64,000 nucleotides of DNA. It comes from Pseudomonas abietaniphila (lineage in GTDB: Bacteria; Pseudomonadota; Gammaproteobacteria; Pseudomonadales; Pseudomonadaceae). Below the pieces are notes generated by a model, which was not told the DNA's origin, ran no database searches, and worked only from the letters and a program-made list of their open reading frames with translations. The number at the start of each line of letters is the position of its first letter. Within the stretch, counting starts at the first letter, position 1. The position numbers were made by a program, and so were the translations under genes. This document shows positions 25,141 to 32,408 of the stretch, one piece after another. The stretch spans positions 3,410,001 through 3,474,000 of the forward strand of contig NZ_CP155619.1 in assembly GCF_039697315.1 (NCBI RefSeq), in the 5' to 3' direction.

Positions 25141-25832
25141 GATGCGCTCCTCACGAATCCGATCGAGGCCCGTTTCTCCAGCCACGCCAGCCCGATCATC
25201 GACACGGCCGTCATGCCCAGGTACAGGAAGGCCGCGACCATATAGAAGGTGAACGGTTGTTTGGTGGTGGTAATGGCGATCTGTGCGTGACGCATGACTT
25301 CTTCAAGGCCGATGACCGACACGAGGGCGGTGTCTTTCATCAGGATCATGAACAGGTTGCCGAGCCCCGGCAGCGCGATCCGCCACATCTGCGGCATGAC
25401 CAGCTTGATGAAGATCCGCGAGCGCGACATGCCCAGCGCCAATCCCGCTTCGCGATGGCCTTTCGGGATCGACAGGATGGCGCCGCGAAGCACTTCGGTG
25501 GCGTACGCGCCGAAGCACAGGCCCAGCGCGATGACGCCCGCTGCGAACGCACTGAGCGACAGATTGGGAATGCCGAACAGATGGCCGATGGCGCGCATGC
25601 TGCTGATGGTGCCGAAATAGATCAGCAGCACCCACAGCAATTCGGGGATGCCACGCACCAAGGTCGAGTAAGTCACGCCAATCCACTGCAGGGCGCGGTT
25701 CGGCGAAGTCTTGGCGAGTGCGCCGAGCAGTCCGAGGACGAGGCCCAGGCAAAGGGCGGACAGCGCGAGTTGGATCGTCATCAGCACGCCAGCCGCGAGG
25801 GCCGGGCCGAATCCTTGTAGATCGAGGTTCAT
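25137..25832 (-). CDS. Basic amino-acid ABC transporter permease (HisQ-like)
   Basis: A 231-residue polar amino-acid permease with the EAA loop GHREAGLALGMSRSRIFIKLVMPQMWRIALPGLGN. It pairs with the HisM-like protein encoded next. Overlap with that gene is 4 bases (ATGA). The gap of 68 bases to the upstream binding-protein gene contains a hairpin. Substrate probably arginine, lysine, ornithine or histidine, judged from the operon type. Confidence 0.93.
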   Translation of the reverse strand: MNLDLQGFGPALAAGVLMTIQLALSALCLGLVLGLLGALAKTSPNRALQWIGVTYSTLVRGIPELLWVLLIYFGTISSMRAIGHLFGIPNLSLSAFAAGVIALGLCFGAYATEVLRGAILSIPKGHREAGLALGMSRSRIFIKLVMPQMWRIALPGLGNLFMILMKDTALVSVIGLEEVMRHAQIAITTTKQPFTFYMVAAFLYLGMTAVSMIGLAWLEKRASIGFVRSAS

Positions 25833-25859
25833 GGCTTTGCTTGGTCAGAGGACGGGCAG

Positions 25860-25884
25860 CGCCGCGCTACAGATAAGCGCGGCG
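25860..25884 (-). promoter_or_regulatory. Intercistronic hairpin in the ABC operon
   Basis: CGCCGCGC and GCGCGGCG form an 8-bp GC stem with a 9-base loop between the binding-protein and permease genes, without a T tract. Such hairpins commonly protect the abundant binding-protein mRNA. Confidence 0.6.
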
Positions 25885-25900
25885 GTGTCGGTCAGGCAGA

Positions 25901-26665
25901 TCAGAGGATGCTGAACGGGAAGTACTTGTCGTTGATCTTCTTGTAGGTGCCGTCGGCGATGATTTCCTTCAGCGCTTCGTTCAGCTTCTCGCGCAGGGGA
26001 TCGTCTTTGCGCACGGCGATGCCGATCTTGTCGTCACCCGGCAATGGCTCGCCTTTGAACTCGAAGCTCTGGCCTTCCTTGCTCTTCAGCCACTCGTAGC
26101 TGGCGTATTTGTCGCCCAGCAGCGCGTCTACACGGCCCGAAGCGAGATCGAGGAAAGCGTTTTCCTGCGAGTCATATAGCTTGACGGTCACAGCGTCGCC
26201 CCAGTTGTCTTCCAGCCAGGTGCCGGACAAGGTCGCGCGCTGTGCGCCGATGGTCTTGCCGTTCAACGCTTGCTTGATGGACTCGTTGTCCGCACCCAGG
26301 TTGGTCGCTTTTGGTGCGATGAACTGCAGCTTGTTCGAGTAGTACGGGTTGGTGAAGTCAACCGCCTGCTTGCGCTCTTCGGTGATCGACATTGAGGAGA
26401 TCAGGAAGTCGAACTTCTGCGCGTTCAGGGCCGGGATGATGCCGTCCCAGTCGGAGGTCACGACTTCACAAGTGACTTTCATCTTCGCGCACAGGGCGTT
26501 GCCTATTTCGACGTCGAAGCCCACGACCTGGCCGCTGGCGTCCTTGTTATTGAACGGCGGGTAGGCGCCTTCGATGCCCATTTTCAGGGTGTCGGCAGCA
26601 AAAGCGCTGGTGACGACGGCCAGGGTAGCGGCAGCGGCCAACAGGAATGTTTTCAGGGTCTGCAT
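25901..26665 (-). CDS. Periplasmic basic amino-acid-binding protein (HisJ/ArgT-like)
   Basis: A 254-residue family 3 binding protein. Signal peptide MQTLKTFLLAAAATLAVVTSAFA, then LKMGIEGAYPPFNNKDASGQVVGFDVEIGNALCAKMKVTCEVV (lobe 1) and DFLISSMSITEERKQAVDFTNPYY, both hallmarks of lysine/arginine/ornithine/histidine-binding proteins. The two cysteines in CAKMKVTC fit the conserved disulfide. It delivers ligand to the HisQM permease. Second gene of the operon, 13 bases after the ATPase gene. Confidence 0.94.
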   Translation of the reverse strand: MQTLKTFLLAAAATLAVVTSAFAADTLKMGIEGAYPPFNNKDASGQVVGFDVEIGNALCAKMKVTCEVVTSDWDGIIPALNAQKFDFLISSMSITEERKQAVDFTNPYYSNKLQFIAPKATNLGADNESIKQALNGKTIGAQRATLSGTWLEDNWGDAVTVKLYDSQENAFLDLASGRVDALLGDKYASYEWLKSKEGQSFEFKGEPLPGDDKIGIAVRKDDPLREKLNEALKEIIADGTYKKINDKYFPFSIL

Positions 26666-26678
26666 CGATGTTGCTCCG

Positions 26679-27452
26679 TTAGCGATTGCTGGACATGAAT
26701 TGTTTGCAGCGCGCCGATTGCGGGTCCTCGAAGACCTGCTGCGGCGATCCTTGTTCTTCTACCAGCCCTTGATGCAGGAAAACCACTTCACTGGATACCT
26801 GCCGGGCGAAATTCATTTCGTGGGTCACCATCAACATGGTCCGGCCTTCTTCGGCCAGGCCACGAATCACACCAAGCACTTCTTGCACCATCTCCGGGTC
26901 CAGCGCTGAAGTCGGTTCGTCGAACAGGATGACTTTAGGCTGCATGGCCAGCGTGCGTGCGATGGCGGCGCGTTGTTGCTGACCACCCGACAGTTGCGCC
27001 GGATAGACGTGGCGTTTGTCCGCAATCCCGACCTTGGCCAGCAGGGCTTCAGCCATTTCAGTGGCCTCGGCCTTGCTCTGACCGAGCACACGACGGGGCG
27101 CCTCGATGATGTTATCGAGCACGCTCATGTGAGGCCAAAGGTTGAAGTTCTGAAAGACGAAACCGATCTCGCTGCGCAGTCGATTGATCTGACGGTTGTC
27201 GGCGGCGATCAGTTCACCCTTGCGGGTGGCTTTAAGCCTGAGTTCTTCACCGGCCACCAGGATCTGACCCTGATGCGGGTTTTCCAGCAGGTTGATGCAG
27301 CGCAGCAGCGTGGATTTGCCGGAGCCGGATGAGCCCAGAATCGAAATCACGTCGCCATCGCGCGCGCTCAGCGAGATGCCCTTGAGCACCTCTAGCTGAC
27401 CGTAGCGTTTATGCAGGTTGCGGATTTCCAGGGCGGGCGTGGCCTCGGCCAT
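26679..27452 (-). CDS. Amino-acid ABC transporter ATP-binding protein (HisP-like)
   Basis: A 257-residue ATPase of the polar amino-acid type: Walker A GSSGSGKST, Q-loop NFNLWPHMS, signature LSGGQQQR, Walker B VILFDEPTSALD and the switch histidine in MVTHEM. It powers import by the HisQM-like permeases. It is the first gene of the operon; the promoter must lie in 27453-27874, the divergent region shared with the GabP-like permease. Confidence 0.95.
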   Translation of the reverse strand: MAEATPALEIRNLHKRYGQLEVLKGISLSARDGDVISILGSSGSGKSTLLRCINLLENPHQGQILVAGEELRLKATRKGELIAADNRQINRLRSEIGFVFQNFNLWPHMSVLDNIIEAPRRVLGQSKAEATEMAEALLAKVGIADKRHVYPAQLSGGQQQRAAIARTLAMQPKVILFDEPTSALDPEMVQEVLGVIRGLAEEGRTMLMVTHEMNFARQVSSEVVFLHQGLVEEQGSPQQVFEDPQSARCKQFMSSNR

Positions 27453-27874
27453 GTGGGCTCCTCATGTGTCGGTGTGTCTGCCACGCGCCGCCAATGAGCT
27501 GGCTTTGCGCAAAAAAGGCGCGATGGTGCCAGCTTTAAACGCCTTCGTGAAGGGTATTTCGGCCACGGTTGCGATCAAAGGTCACTTTCGTGCGCTTATT
27601 TGGTGCTAATCGGTCGCCTCTGTGTATTTTCGGTGCGTCTAAACGTCTCTATCCTGTTCCGCTCGGTAACAACTCCTACAAGAATGGCTAAATGCTATTC
27701 CACTCAGAGACTTACCGAATGCCTCTGCTACGGGCCTATCCACGCACGACGTCGTTTTTGAAATATTTTGGCGTACTTCTTGCGTAAAAAATAAATAACA
27801 GTGCTGTTGTGATCTTTTTACGAGCGATCACAAACAGTCCTGATCCGTATAAAAAATCCTCAAAGGTTGCTTTT
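27453..27874. other. Divergent control region between ABC operon and permease
   Basis: A 420-base region without a supported gene. The right half is AT-rich (AAAAAATAAATAACAG near 27786) and precedes the permease; I do not see a confident sigma-70 or sigma-54 promoter. Confidence 0.5.
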
Positions 27875-29266
27875 ATGAGCAGTACCGCAAACGCTTCAAA
27901 TCTCGATCAAGGGCTCAAACCGCGGCATATCACCATGCTGTCGATTGCAGGTGTTATCGGCGCCGGCCTGTTCGTCGGTTCCGGTCACGCCATCGCCGAA
28001 GCCGGCCCGGCCGTGCTGCTGGCCTATGCCGCAGCGGGCACGCTGGTGGTTCTGGTGATGCGCATGCTGGCCGAGATGGCCGTTGCTTCGCCGGACACCG
28101 GATCCTTCTCGACCTATGCCGACCGCGCGATCGGTCACTGGGCGGGCTTCACCATCGGTTGGTTGTACTGGTGGTTCTGGGTGCTGGTGATTCCGCTGGA
28201 AGCCAACGCCGCCGCCACCATTCTTCATGCGTGGTTCCCGAACATTGCGATCTGGGCGTTCACCCTGGTCATCACCTTGTTGCTCACCGCGACCAACCTG
28301 TTCAGCGTGAAGAATTACGGCGAGTTCGAGTTCTGGTTTGCCCTGATCAAGGTGTTGGCGATCATCGGCTTCGTGGTGTTGGGCGTGGCGGCCGTGTTTG
28401 GTCTGCTGCCGAACAGCCAGGTCAGCGGCGTCAGCCATATGTATGACACGCACGGCTTCCTGCCGAACGGCATGGGCGCCGTGCTGGCTGCCATGTTGAC
28501 CACCATGTTCTCGTTCATGGGTACCGAGATCGTCACCATCGCGGCGGCGGAATCGAAGAACCCGGGCCAGCAGATCACCAAGGCCACCAATTCGGTGATC
28601 TGGCGGATCTGCCTGTTCTACCTGCTGTCGATCTTCCTGGTGGTGGCGCTGGTGCCTTGGAACGACAGCCGTCTGGCTGAAGTCGGTTCGTACCAGACCG
28701 TGCTCGACATGATGGGTATTCCGAACGCCAAACTGATCGTGGATCTGGTCGTGCTGGTGGCTGTGACGAGCTGCCTGAACTCGGCGCTCTACACCGCTTC
28801 GCGCATGCTGTTCTCCCTCGGCAAACGCGGCGACGCACCTACCGTTTCCCAGCGCACCAGCAAAGCCGGTACGCCTTACTGGGCCGTATTGCTGTCGACC
28901 GGCGCCGCGTTTGCCGCCGTGTTCGCCAACTACGTCGCGCCGGCTGCCGTATTCGACTTCCTGCTGGCCAGCTCTGGCGCCATCGCATTGCTGGTGTACC
29001 TGGTGATCGCCGTTTCCCAACTGCGCATGCGCCGCAAGCGTGAGTCTGCGGGCGAGCCAATCGACTTCCGCATGTGGCTGTTCCCGGGTCTGACCTGGGC
29101 GGTGATCGTATTCATCGTCGCCGTGCTGACCATCATGCTGTTCCAGGAAGGCCACCGCATGGAAATCATCGCAACCGGCCTGCTCAGCATCCTCGTCGTC
29201 GCTGCGGGCTTGATCGTATCGAACCGTCGCAAAGCGGTAAAAGCGGGCAAGGTTGTGCTCAATTGA
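27875..29266 (+). CDS. GABA permease-like amino-acid transporter (APC superfamily)
   Basis: A 463-residue, 12-helix amino-acid permease. The N-terminus LKPRHITMLSIAGVIGAGLFVGSGHAIAEAGPAVLLAYA and the segment MFSFMGTEIVTIAAAESKNP are typical of the AAT family and closest in feel to GabP, which imports GABA with protons. AAAGG precedes the ATG at 27875. A terminator follows. Given the polyamine genes elsewhere in the window, GABA is a sensible substrate, but related permeases carry other amino acids. Confidence 0.9.
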   Translation: MSSTANASNLDQGLKPRHITMLSIAGVIGAGLFVGSGHAIAEAGPAVLLAYAAAGTLVVLVMRMLAEMAVASPDTGSFSTYADRAIGHWAGFTIGWLYWWFWVLVIPLEANAAATILHAWFPNIAIWAFTLVITLLLTATNLFSVKNYGEFEFWFALIKVLAIIGFVVLGVAAVFGLLPNSQVSGVSHMYDTHGFLPNGMGAVLAAMLTTMFSFMGTEIVTIAAAESKNPGQQITKATNSVIWRICLFYLLSIFLVVALVPWNDSRLAEVGSYQTVLDMMGIPNAKLIVDLVVLVAVTSCLNSALYTASRMLFSLGKRGDAPTVSQRTSKAGTPYWAVLLSTGAAFAAVFANYVAPAAVFDFLLASSGAIALLVYLVIAVSQLRMRRKRESAGEPIDFRMWLFPGLTWAVIVFIVAVLTIMLFQEGHRMEIIATGLLSILVVAAGLIVSNRRKAVKAGKVVLN

Positions 29267-29302
29267 TGGACGATTGAGCCGGCGTTGCTGGCGAGATAAA
29301 GG

Positions 29303-29346
29303 CGGCTGCCCTCAGTGATGAGGGTGGCCGTTTTTTTTGGGGGGCT
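29303..29346 (+). terminator. Terminator after the permease gene
   Basis: CGGCTGCCCTCA / TGAGGGTGGCCG stem (two G-U pairs) with a GTGA loop and eight T's. Confidence 0.85.
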
Positions 29347-29887
29347 ACTTGATCATCCGCCCCAGCACCGACTTCCCCCTCACGTAGTGCATCACCACCG
29401 CGGCCAGATGCAGCGTCACCAGCCCTGCCAAAACCGCGCACAGGACGTGATGCAGTTCATGCAGTTGCAGCAGCGCGATATTCGAGTGAATGAGCTGTGG
29501 TAGCGTTATGAGCGCCAGAAGCGTGACCGGGTGGGTCATCATCAGAACGCCTGTGATGAGGACGCCCGAGACGGCTGCGTAAATGCCCATGTGGACGGTG
29601 TGGGCCAGCCTTTCTTGTGATTTGCGTGAGGCGCGCGGTTCGGCGCGGACAGCCAGCCACAGGCGCCAGGCAAAAAACGGGATGAACAGGCTGGTCAACT
29701 GCGGGTTGAACGACTCGACCCATTGCCGGAACGGATGATTTTGATCGAGCAGCACCACGCCGAAGCCGCTGAAGGTCGCCCACAGGATGACGGCGGCGGA
29801 CAGCCAGTGCAGGACAATGCGGGGTCTGGAGTAAGCGTTCGCTTCGTCCGCCGAGGTTGCGGACGAAGGGGAGTCAAGATCTGTCAA
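29345..29887 (-). CDS. Cytochrome b561-family membrane protein
   Basis: A ~180-residue four-helix membrane protein of the bacterial cytochrome b561 group. Histidines that can bind haem are seen in RIVLHWLSAAVILWA, HTVHMGIYAAVSGVLITG, and LHELHHVLCAVLAGLVTLHLAAVVMHYV. It would transfer electrons between quinol and a partner. The start is uncertain: no in-frame ATG gives a good N-terminus. A TTG at 29887 (weak AGG upstream) gives normal length; another TTG at 29962 would add 25 polar residues. Confidence 0.82.
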   Translation of the reverse strand: MTDLDSPSSATSADEANAYSRPRIVLHWLSAAVILWATFSGFGVVLLDQNHPFRQWVESFNPQLTSLFIPFFAWRLWLAVRAEPRASRKSQERLAHTVHMGIYAAVSGVLITGVLMMTHPVTLLALITLPQLIHSNIALLQLHELHHVLCAVLAGLVTLHLAAVVMHYVRGKSVLGRMIK

Positions 29888-29977
29888 AACGGAAGCCTTT
29901 ATTGAGAAGGAGTTGCATTCTCGTAGTGGCGCAAAGCTACCGTCTTGATCGGCGTCATGCAAATTAAAACTGGCGTG

Positions 29978-30469
29978 TTACCGGCGACCGGCGTCCCGAG
30001 CGTTTTTGCGCTGAAGGATGTCCGACGCCAGGTTGTAAGCGTCCTGGAATTCGTCGCTGCCCAGCCACTCGACGGTCACTTCTTCCTCTTCGTCATGGAA
30101 GATGCCGCGATACACGATCAGCAAGGCCATCAGGAAATCAGTGGCCGGGTCTTCTTCTTCCTCGGCAATCACCAGCTCCAGCACCGGGTATTGCAGGAAC
30201 ACGACGCACATCGCCAGCAGGCTGATCGACTCGGCAGCTTTCATCGCCTGGAACAGGTCGTCGTAGTCGGCGGGTTCGAAGCCGTTCTCCATGATGTCCT
30301 TGAAGTCGAACTTGCTCAGGTCGAGGAAAACGTCATCGAACGGCTCATTTACGGAAGGATGATTCAGCACCGGATGCACCGGACTTGGCTTGCCCTTGCC
30401 GGAACGGTTTTGCTTGGCCTTCGCTTTGGCCCGCTGGGCGCGTTTTTGCTGTTTGTCTGGGGAGGCCAT
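29978..30469 (-). CDS. Conserved hypothetical acidic protein, 163 aa
   Basis: A soluble protein with a very basic N-terminus (KQQKRAQRAKAKAKQNRSGKGK) and an acidic body (DVFLDLSKFDFKDIMENGFEPADYDDLF; LVIAEEEEDPATDFL; FHDEEEEVTVEWLG). AAGGA lies upstream of the ATG. It stands next to tRNA-Phe. The charge pattern suggests nucleic-acid or protein binding. I know it only as a conserved Pseudomonas protein; no function is claimed. Confidence 0.75.
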   Translation of the reverse strand: MASPDKQQKRAQRAKAKAKQNRSGKGKPSPVHPVLNHPSVNEPFDDVFLDLSKFDFKDIMENGFEPADYDDLFQAMKAAESISLLAMCVVFLQYPVLELVIAEEEEDPATDFLMALLIVYRGIFHDEEEEVTVEWLGSDEFQDAYNLASDILQRKNARDAGRR

Positions 30470-30583
30470 GCACGTCGGTCCTTTTGCAGGCGAGGGTGAT
30501 TTTGCGGTGGGCTATTGAATCGTAGCCGCTGGAAATTACCAAGGGCAGCCGGGCGGGATTGTCCCGAAAAAATCGTAGCCAAT

Positions 30584-30617
30584 AAAAAACCCCTGAATCT
30601 TTCGATGCAGGGGTTTT
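30584..30617 (-). terminator. Terminator after tRNA-Phe
   Basis: AAAAACCCCTG / CAGGGGTTTTT stem with a 12-base loop, 10 bases beyond the tRNA 3' end. A and T tracts on both sides allow action on either strand. Confidence 0.88.
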
Positions 30618-30626
30618 TCGGTATTT

Positions 30627-30702
30627 TGGTGCCCAGAGACGGAATCGAACCGCCGACACGGGGATTTTCAATCCCCTGCTCTACCGACTGAGCTATCTGG
30701 GC
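30627..30702 (-). tRNA. tRNA-Phe (anticodon GAA)
   Basis: A 76-base tRNA with encoded CCA. The acceptor GCCCAGA pairs with TCTGGGC, and the anticodon stem GGGGA/TCCCC encloses TTGAAAA, giving GAA (phenylalanine). T loop GGTTCGATTCC present. Confidence 0.97.
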
Positions 30703-30712
30703 AACGGGGCGC

Positions 30713-30741
30713 ATTAGACGTGTTTTTCAGGAGGTCGTCAA
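30713..30741 (-). promoter_or_regulatory. Sigma-70 promoter of tRNA-Phe
   Basis: On the minus strand TTGACG (-35, 30736-30741) and TCTAAT (-10, 30713-30718) are separated by exactly 17 bases and end 10 bases before the tRNA. Confidence 0.85.
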
Positions 30742-30804
30742 GCGTGTTGTTTAAAAAAATTTGAATTATTTCCTCCGCTTACGATTAACACCGTCTGCAA
30801 AGGG

Positions 30805-31077
30805 TTATTCGGCCGGTGGAACGTAGCCTTCGGCCTTGGCGTATTCCTCGCCCGAGAGGTACTTGTCCATCTCGGCCTGCAAGAACTTGCGGTCTTCGGC
30901 GTTCATCATGTTCAGGCGGCGCTCGTTGATCAGCAGCGTCTGGTGTTTCTGCCAGTCGGCCCAGGCCTTCTGCGAAACGTGGTTGTAGATGTCTTCGCCT
31001 TTGGCGCCTGGATACGGTGGGCGGTCCAGGCCGGGCAATTCTTCTTTGTACTTGCGGCACATTACGGTGCGGGTCAT
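30805..31077 (-). CDS. yggX: Oxidative damage protection protein YggX (Fe(2+)-trafficking)
   Basis: A 90-residue YggX protein, involved in iron trafficking and protection of Fe-S clusters. It shows the family N-terminus [24 protein letters not shown] with the conserved cysteine and the central [32 protein letters not shown]. It overlaps the mutY stop by 4 bases (ATGA), the usual mutY-yggX arrangement, which makes sense because MutY carries an Fe-S cluster and repairs oxidised guanine mispairs. Confidence 0.97.
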   Translation of the reverse strand: MTRTVMCRKYKEELPGLDRPPYPGAKGEDIYNHVSQKAWADWQKHQTLLINERRLNMMNAEDRKFLQAEMDKYLSGEEYAKAEGYVPPAE

Positions 31078-32144
31078 GACGACTCTCCTGCGTTCAATAC
31101 GTCGGCTGCGTTTTGCAGCAGCTTCTTCACCGGGGCGGCGAGGCCCAGGCGCGGCGGGGTGGCGAGGTTATACCAGAGCCAGTCGTCCTCGGCCACGTGA
31201 TGGCCGGACTCCTCGACCCGGACCAGCCAGGGTTCGATGGTCAGTTGAAAATGGCTGAACGTGTGGATCAAGCCCGGCAGTGCCTGATGTTCGCCCATCT
31301 CCAGTGAGTGCTGATCGGCCAGATGCTGCATGTCATCGAAGTCGTCCAGCTCCGGCAGGCTCCAGAGCCCGCCCCACAAACCGGTCGAGGGGCGACGGTA
31401 GAGCAGAATCTCGCCTTGATCGTTGGCGAAGATCGGCATCAAGGTGCGCTTCTGCGGGACGGTCTTGCGCGGCTTGGGGATCGGGTAGCGGGTTTCCTGG
31501 CCGAGCATGTGCGCTTGGCAGCCGCGCTCCAGCGGACATAACAGGCAGCTGGGTTTGCTGCGCGTGCAGAGCGTGGCGCCCAGGTCCATCATCGCTTGAG
31601 TGTAGTGATTGACCCGGCTGTGAGGCGTGAAGCGCTCTGCAGTCGCCCACATTTGCTTCGCGACCTTGGGTTCACCCGGATAACCCTCTTGGGCTGTAAA
31701 GCGCGCCAGAACGCGTTTGACGTTGCCGTCGAGGATCGGCGCACGAATGCCCATGCTGATGCTGGCAATGGCGCCTGCAGTGGACAGACCGATGCCGGGC
31801 AGCTCCGTGAGCTTTTCGACGTCGCGGGGAAACTCGCCGCCGTGTTCGGCGACGACGATTTTCGCGGCCTTCTGCAGGTTTCGGGCGCGGGTGTAGTAAC
31901 CCAGGCCGGTCCACAAGTGCAGGACTTCGTCTTCCGGCGCATCGGCGAGGGCCTGAACGCTGGGCAGCGCTTCCATGAACCGGTCGAAGTAACCCAGCAC
32001 GGTGCTGACCTGGGTCTGTTGAAGCATGATTTCCGACACCCAGACGCGGTAAGGCGTGATGTCGTGTTGCCAGGGAAGATCGTGACGGCCGTGACGGTCG
32101 TACCAGTCAAGGACGGCGGAAGAAAACTGCTCGGGTTGCATCAT
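31074..32144 (-). CDS. mutY: A/G-specific adenine glycosylase MutY
   Basis: MutY removes adenine mispaired with 8-oxoguanine. The 356-residue protein has the catalytic glutamate region [11 protein letters not shown], the helix-hairpin-helix [12 protein letters not shown] with the catalytic aspartate in [12 protein letters not shown], the 4Fe-4S motif C-x6-C-x2-C-x5-C ([17 protein letters not shown]), and a C-terminal NUDIX-like domain recognising 8-oxoG ([19 protein letters not shown]). It is coupled to yggX. Start at 32144 or the adjacent ATG at 32141. Upstream is a large inverted/tandem repeat cluster. Confidence 0.97.
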   Translation of the reverse strand: MMQPEQFSSAVLDWYDRHGRHDLPWQHDITPYRVWVSEIMLQQTQVSTVLGYFDRFMEALPSVQALADAPEDEVLHLWTGLGYYTRARNLQKAAKIVVAEHGGEFPRDVEKLTELPGIGLSTAGAIASISMGIRAPILDGNVKRVLARFTAQEGYPGEPKVAKQMWATAERFTPHSRVNHYTQAMMDLGATLCTRSKPSCLLCPLERGCQAHMLGQETRYPIPKPRKTVPQKRTLMPIFANDQGEILLYRRPSTGLWGGLWSLPELDDFDDMQHLADQHSLEMGEHQALPGLIHTFSHFQLTIEPWLVRVEESGHHVAEDDWLWYNLATPPRLGLAAPVKKLLQNAADVLNAGESS

Positions 32145-32187
32145 GGTTCCGGTGTTCAGGAAAGGTGGAGGTCGGGTTAGCCCGATC

Positions 32188-32282
32188 CCTGTGGGAGCTG
32201 CCGGAGGTTACGACGGTGGCGAAAGCGGTGGATCAGACAGACCGCATTCGCCACCGTCGTAACCTCCGGCAGCTCCCACAGG
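32188..32282. repeat. Long inverted repeat, 36-bp perfect arms
   Basis: Arms of 36 bp (beginning CCTGTGGGAGCTGCCGGAGG and ending GACGGTGGCGAA) are perfectly complementary; with one A/T mismatch the pairing extends six bases further (AGCGGT/ACCGCA), leaving an 11-base loop. Related to the second repeat type in the 6.9-7.8 kb array (GGTTACGA core). Confidence 0.95.
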
Positions 32283-32403
32283 TGTTGAGTTGTTCCGCCG
32301 ATCTGAGACCGGCAGCTCCCACAGGTGTTGAGTTGTTCCGCCGATCTGAGACCGGCAGCTCCCACAGGTGTTGAGTTGTTCTGCCGATCTGAGACCGGCA
32401 GCC
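32269..32403. repeat. 43-bp direct tandem repeat, 3 copies
   Basis: Three 43-bp copies begin GCAGCTCCCACAGGTGTTGA at 32269, 32312 and 32355, identical except for one C/T change in the third, then a partial copy. The first copy overlaps the right arm of the inverted repeat, and the run ends 6 bases before the asmA-like stop codon. Confidence 0.95.
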
Positions 32404-32408
32404 GACGG

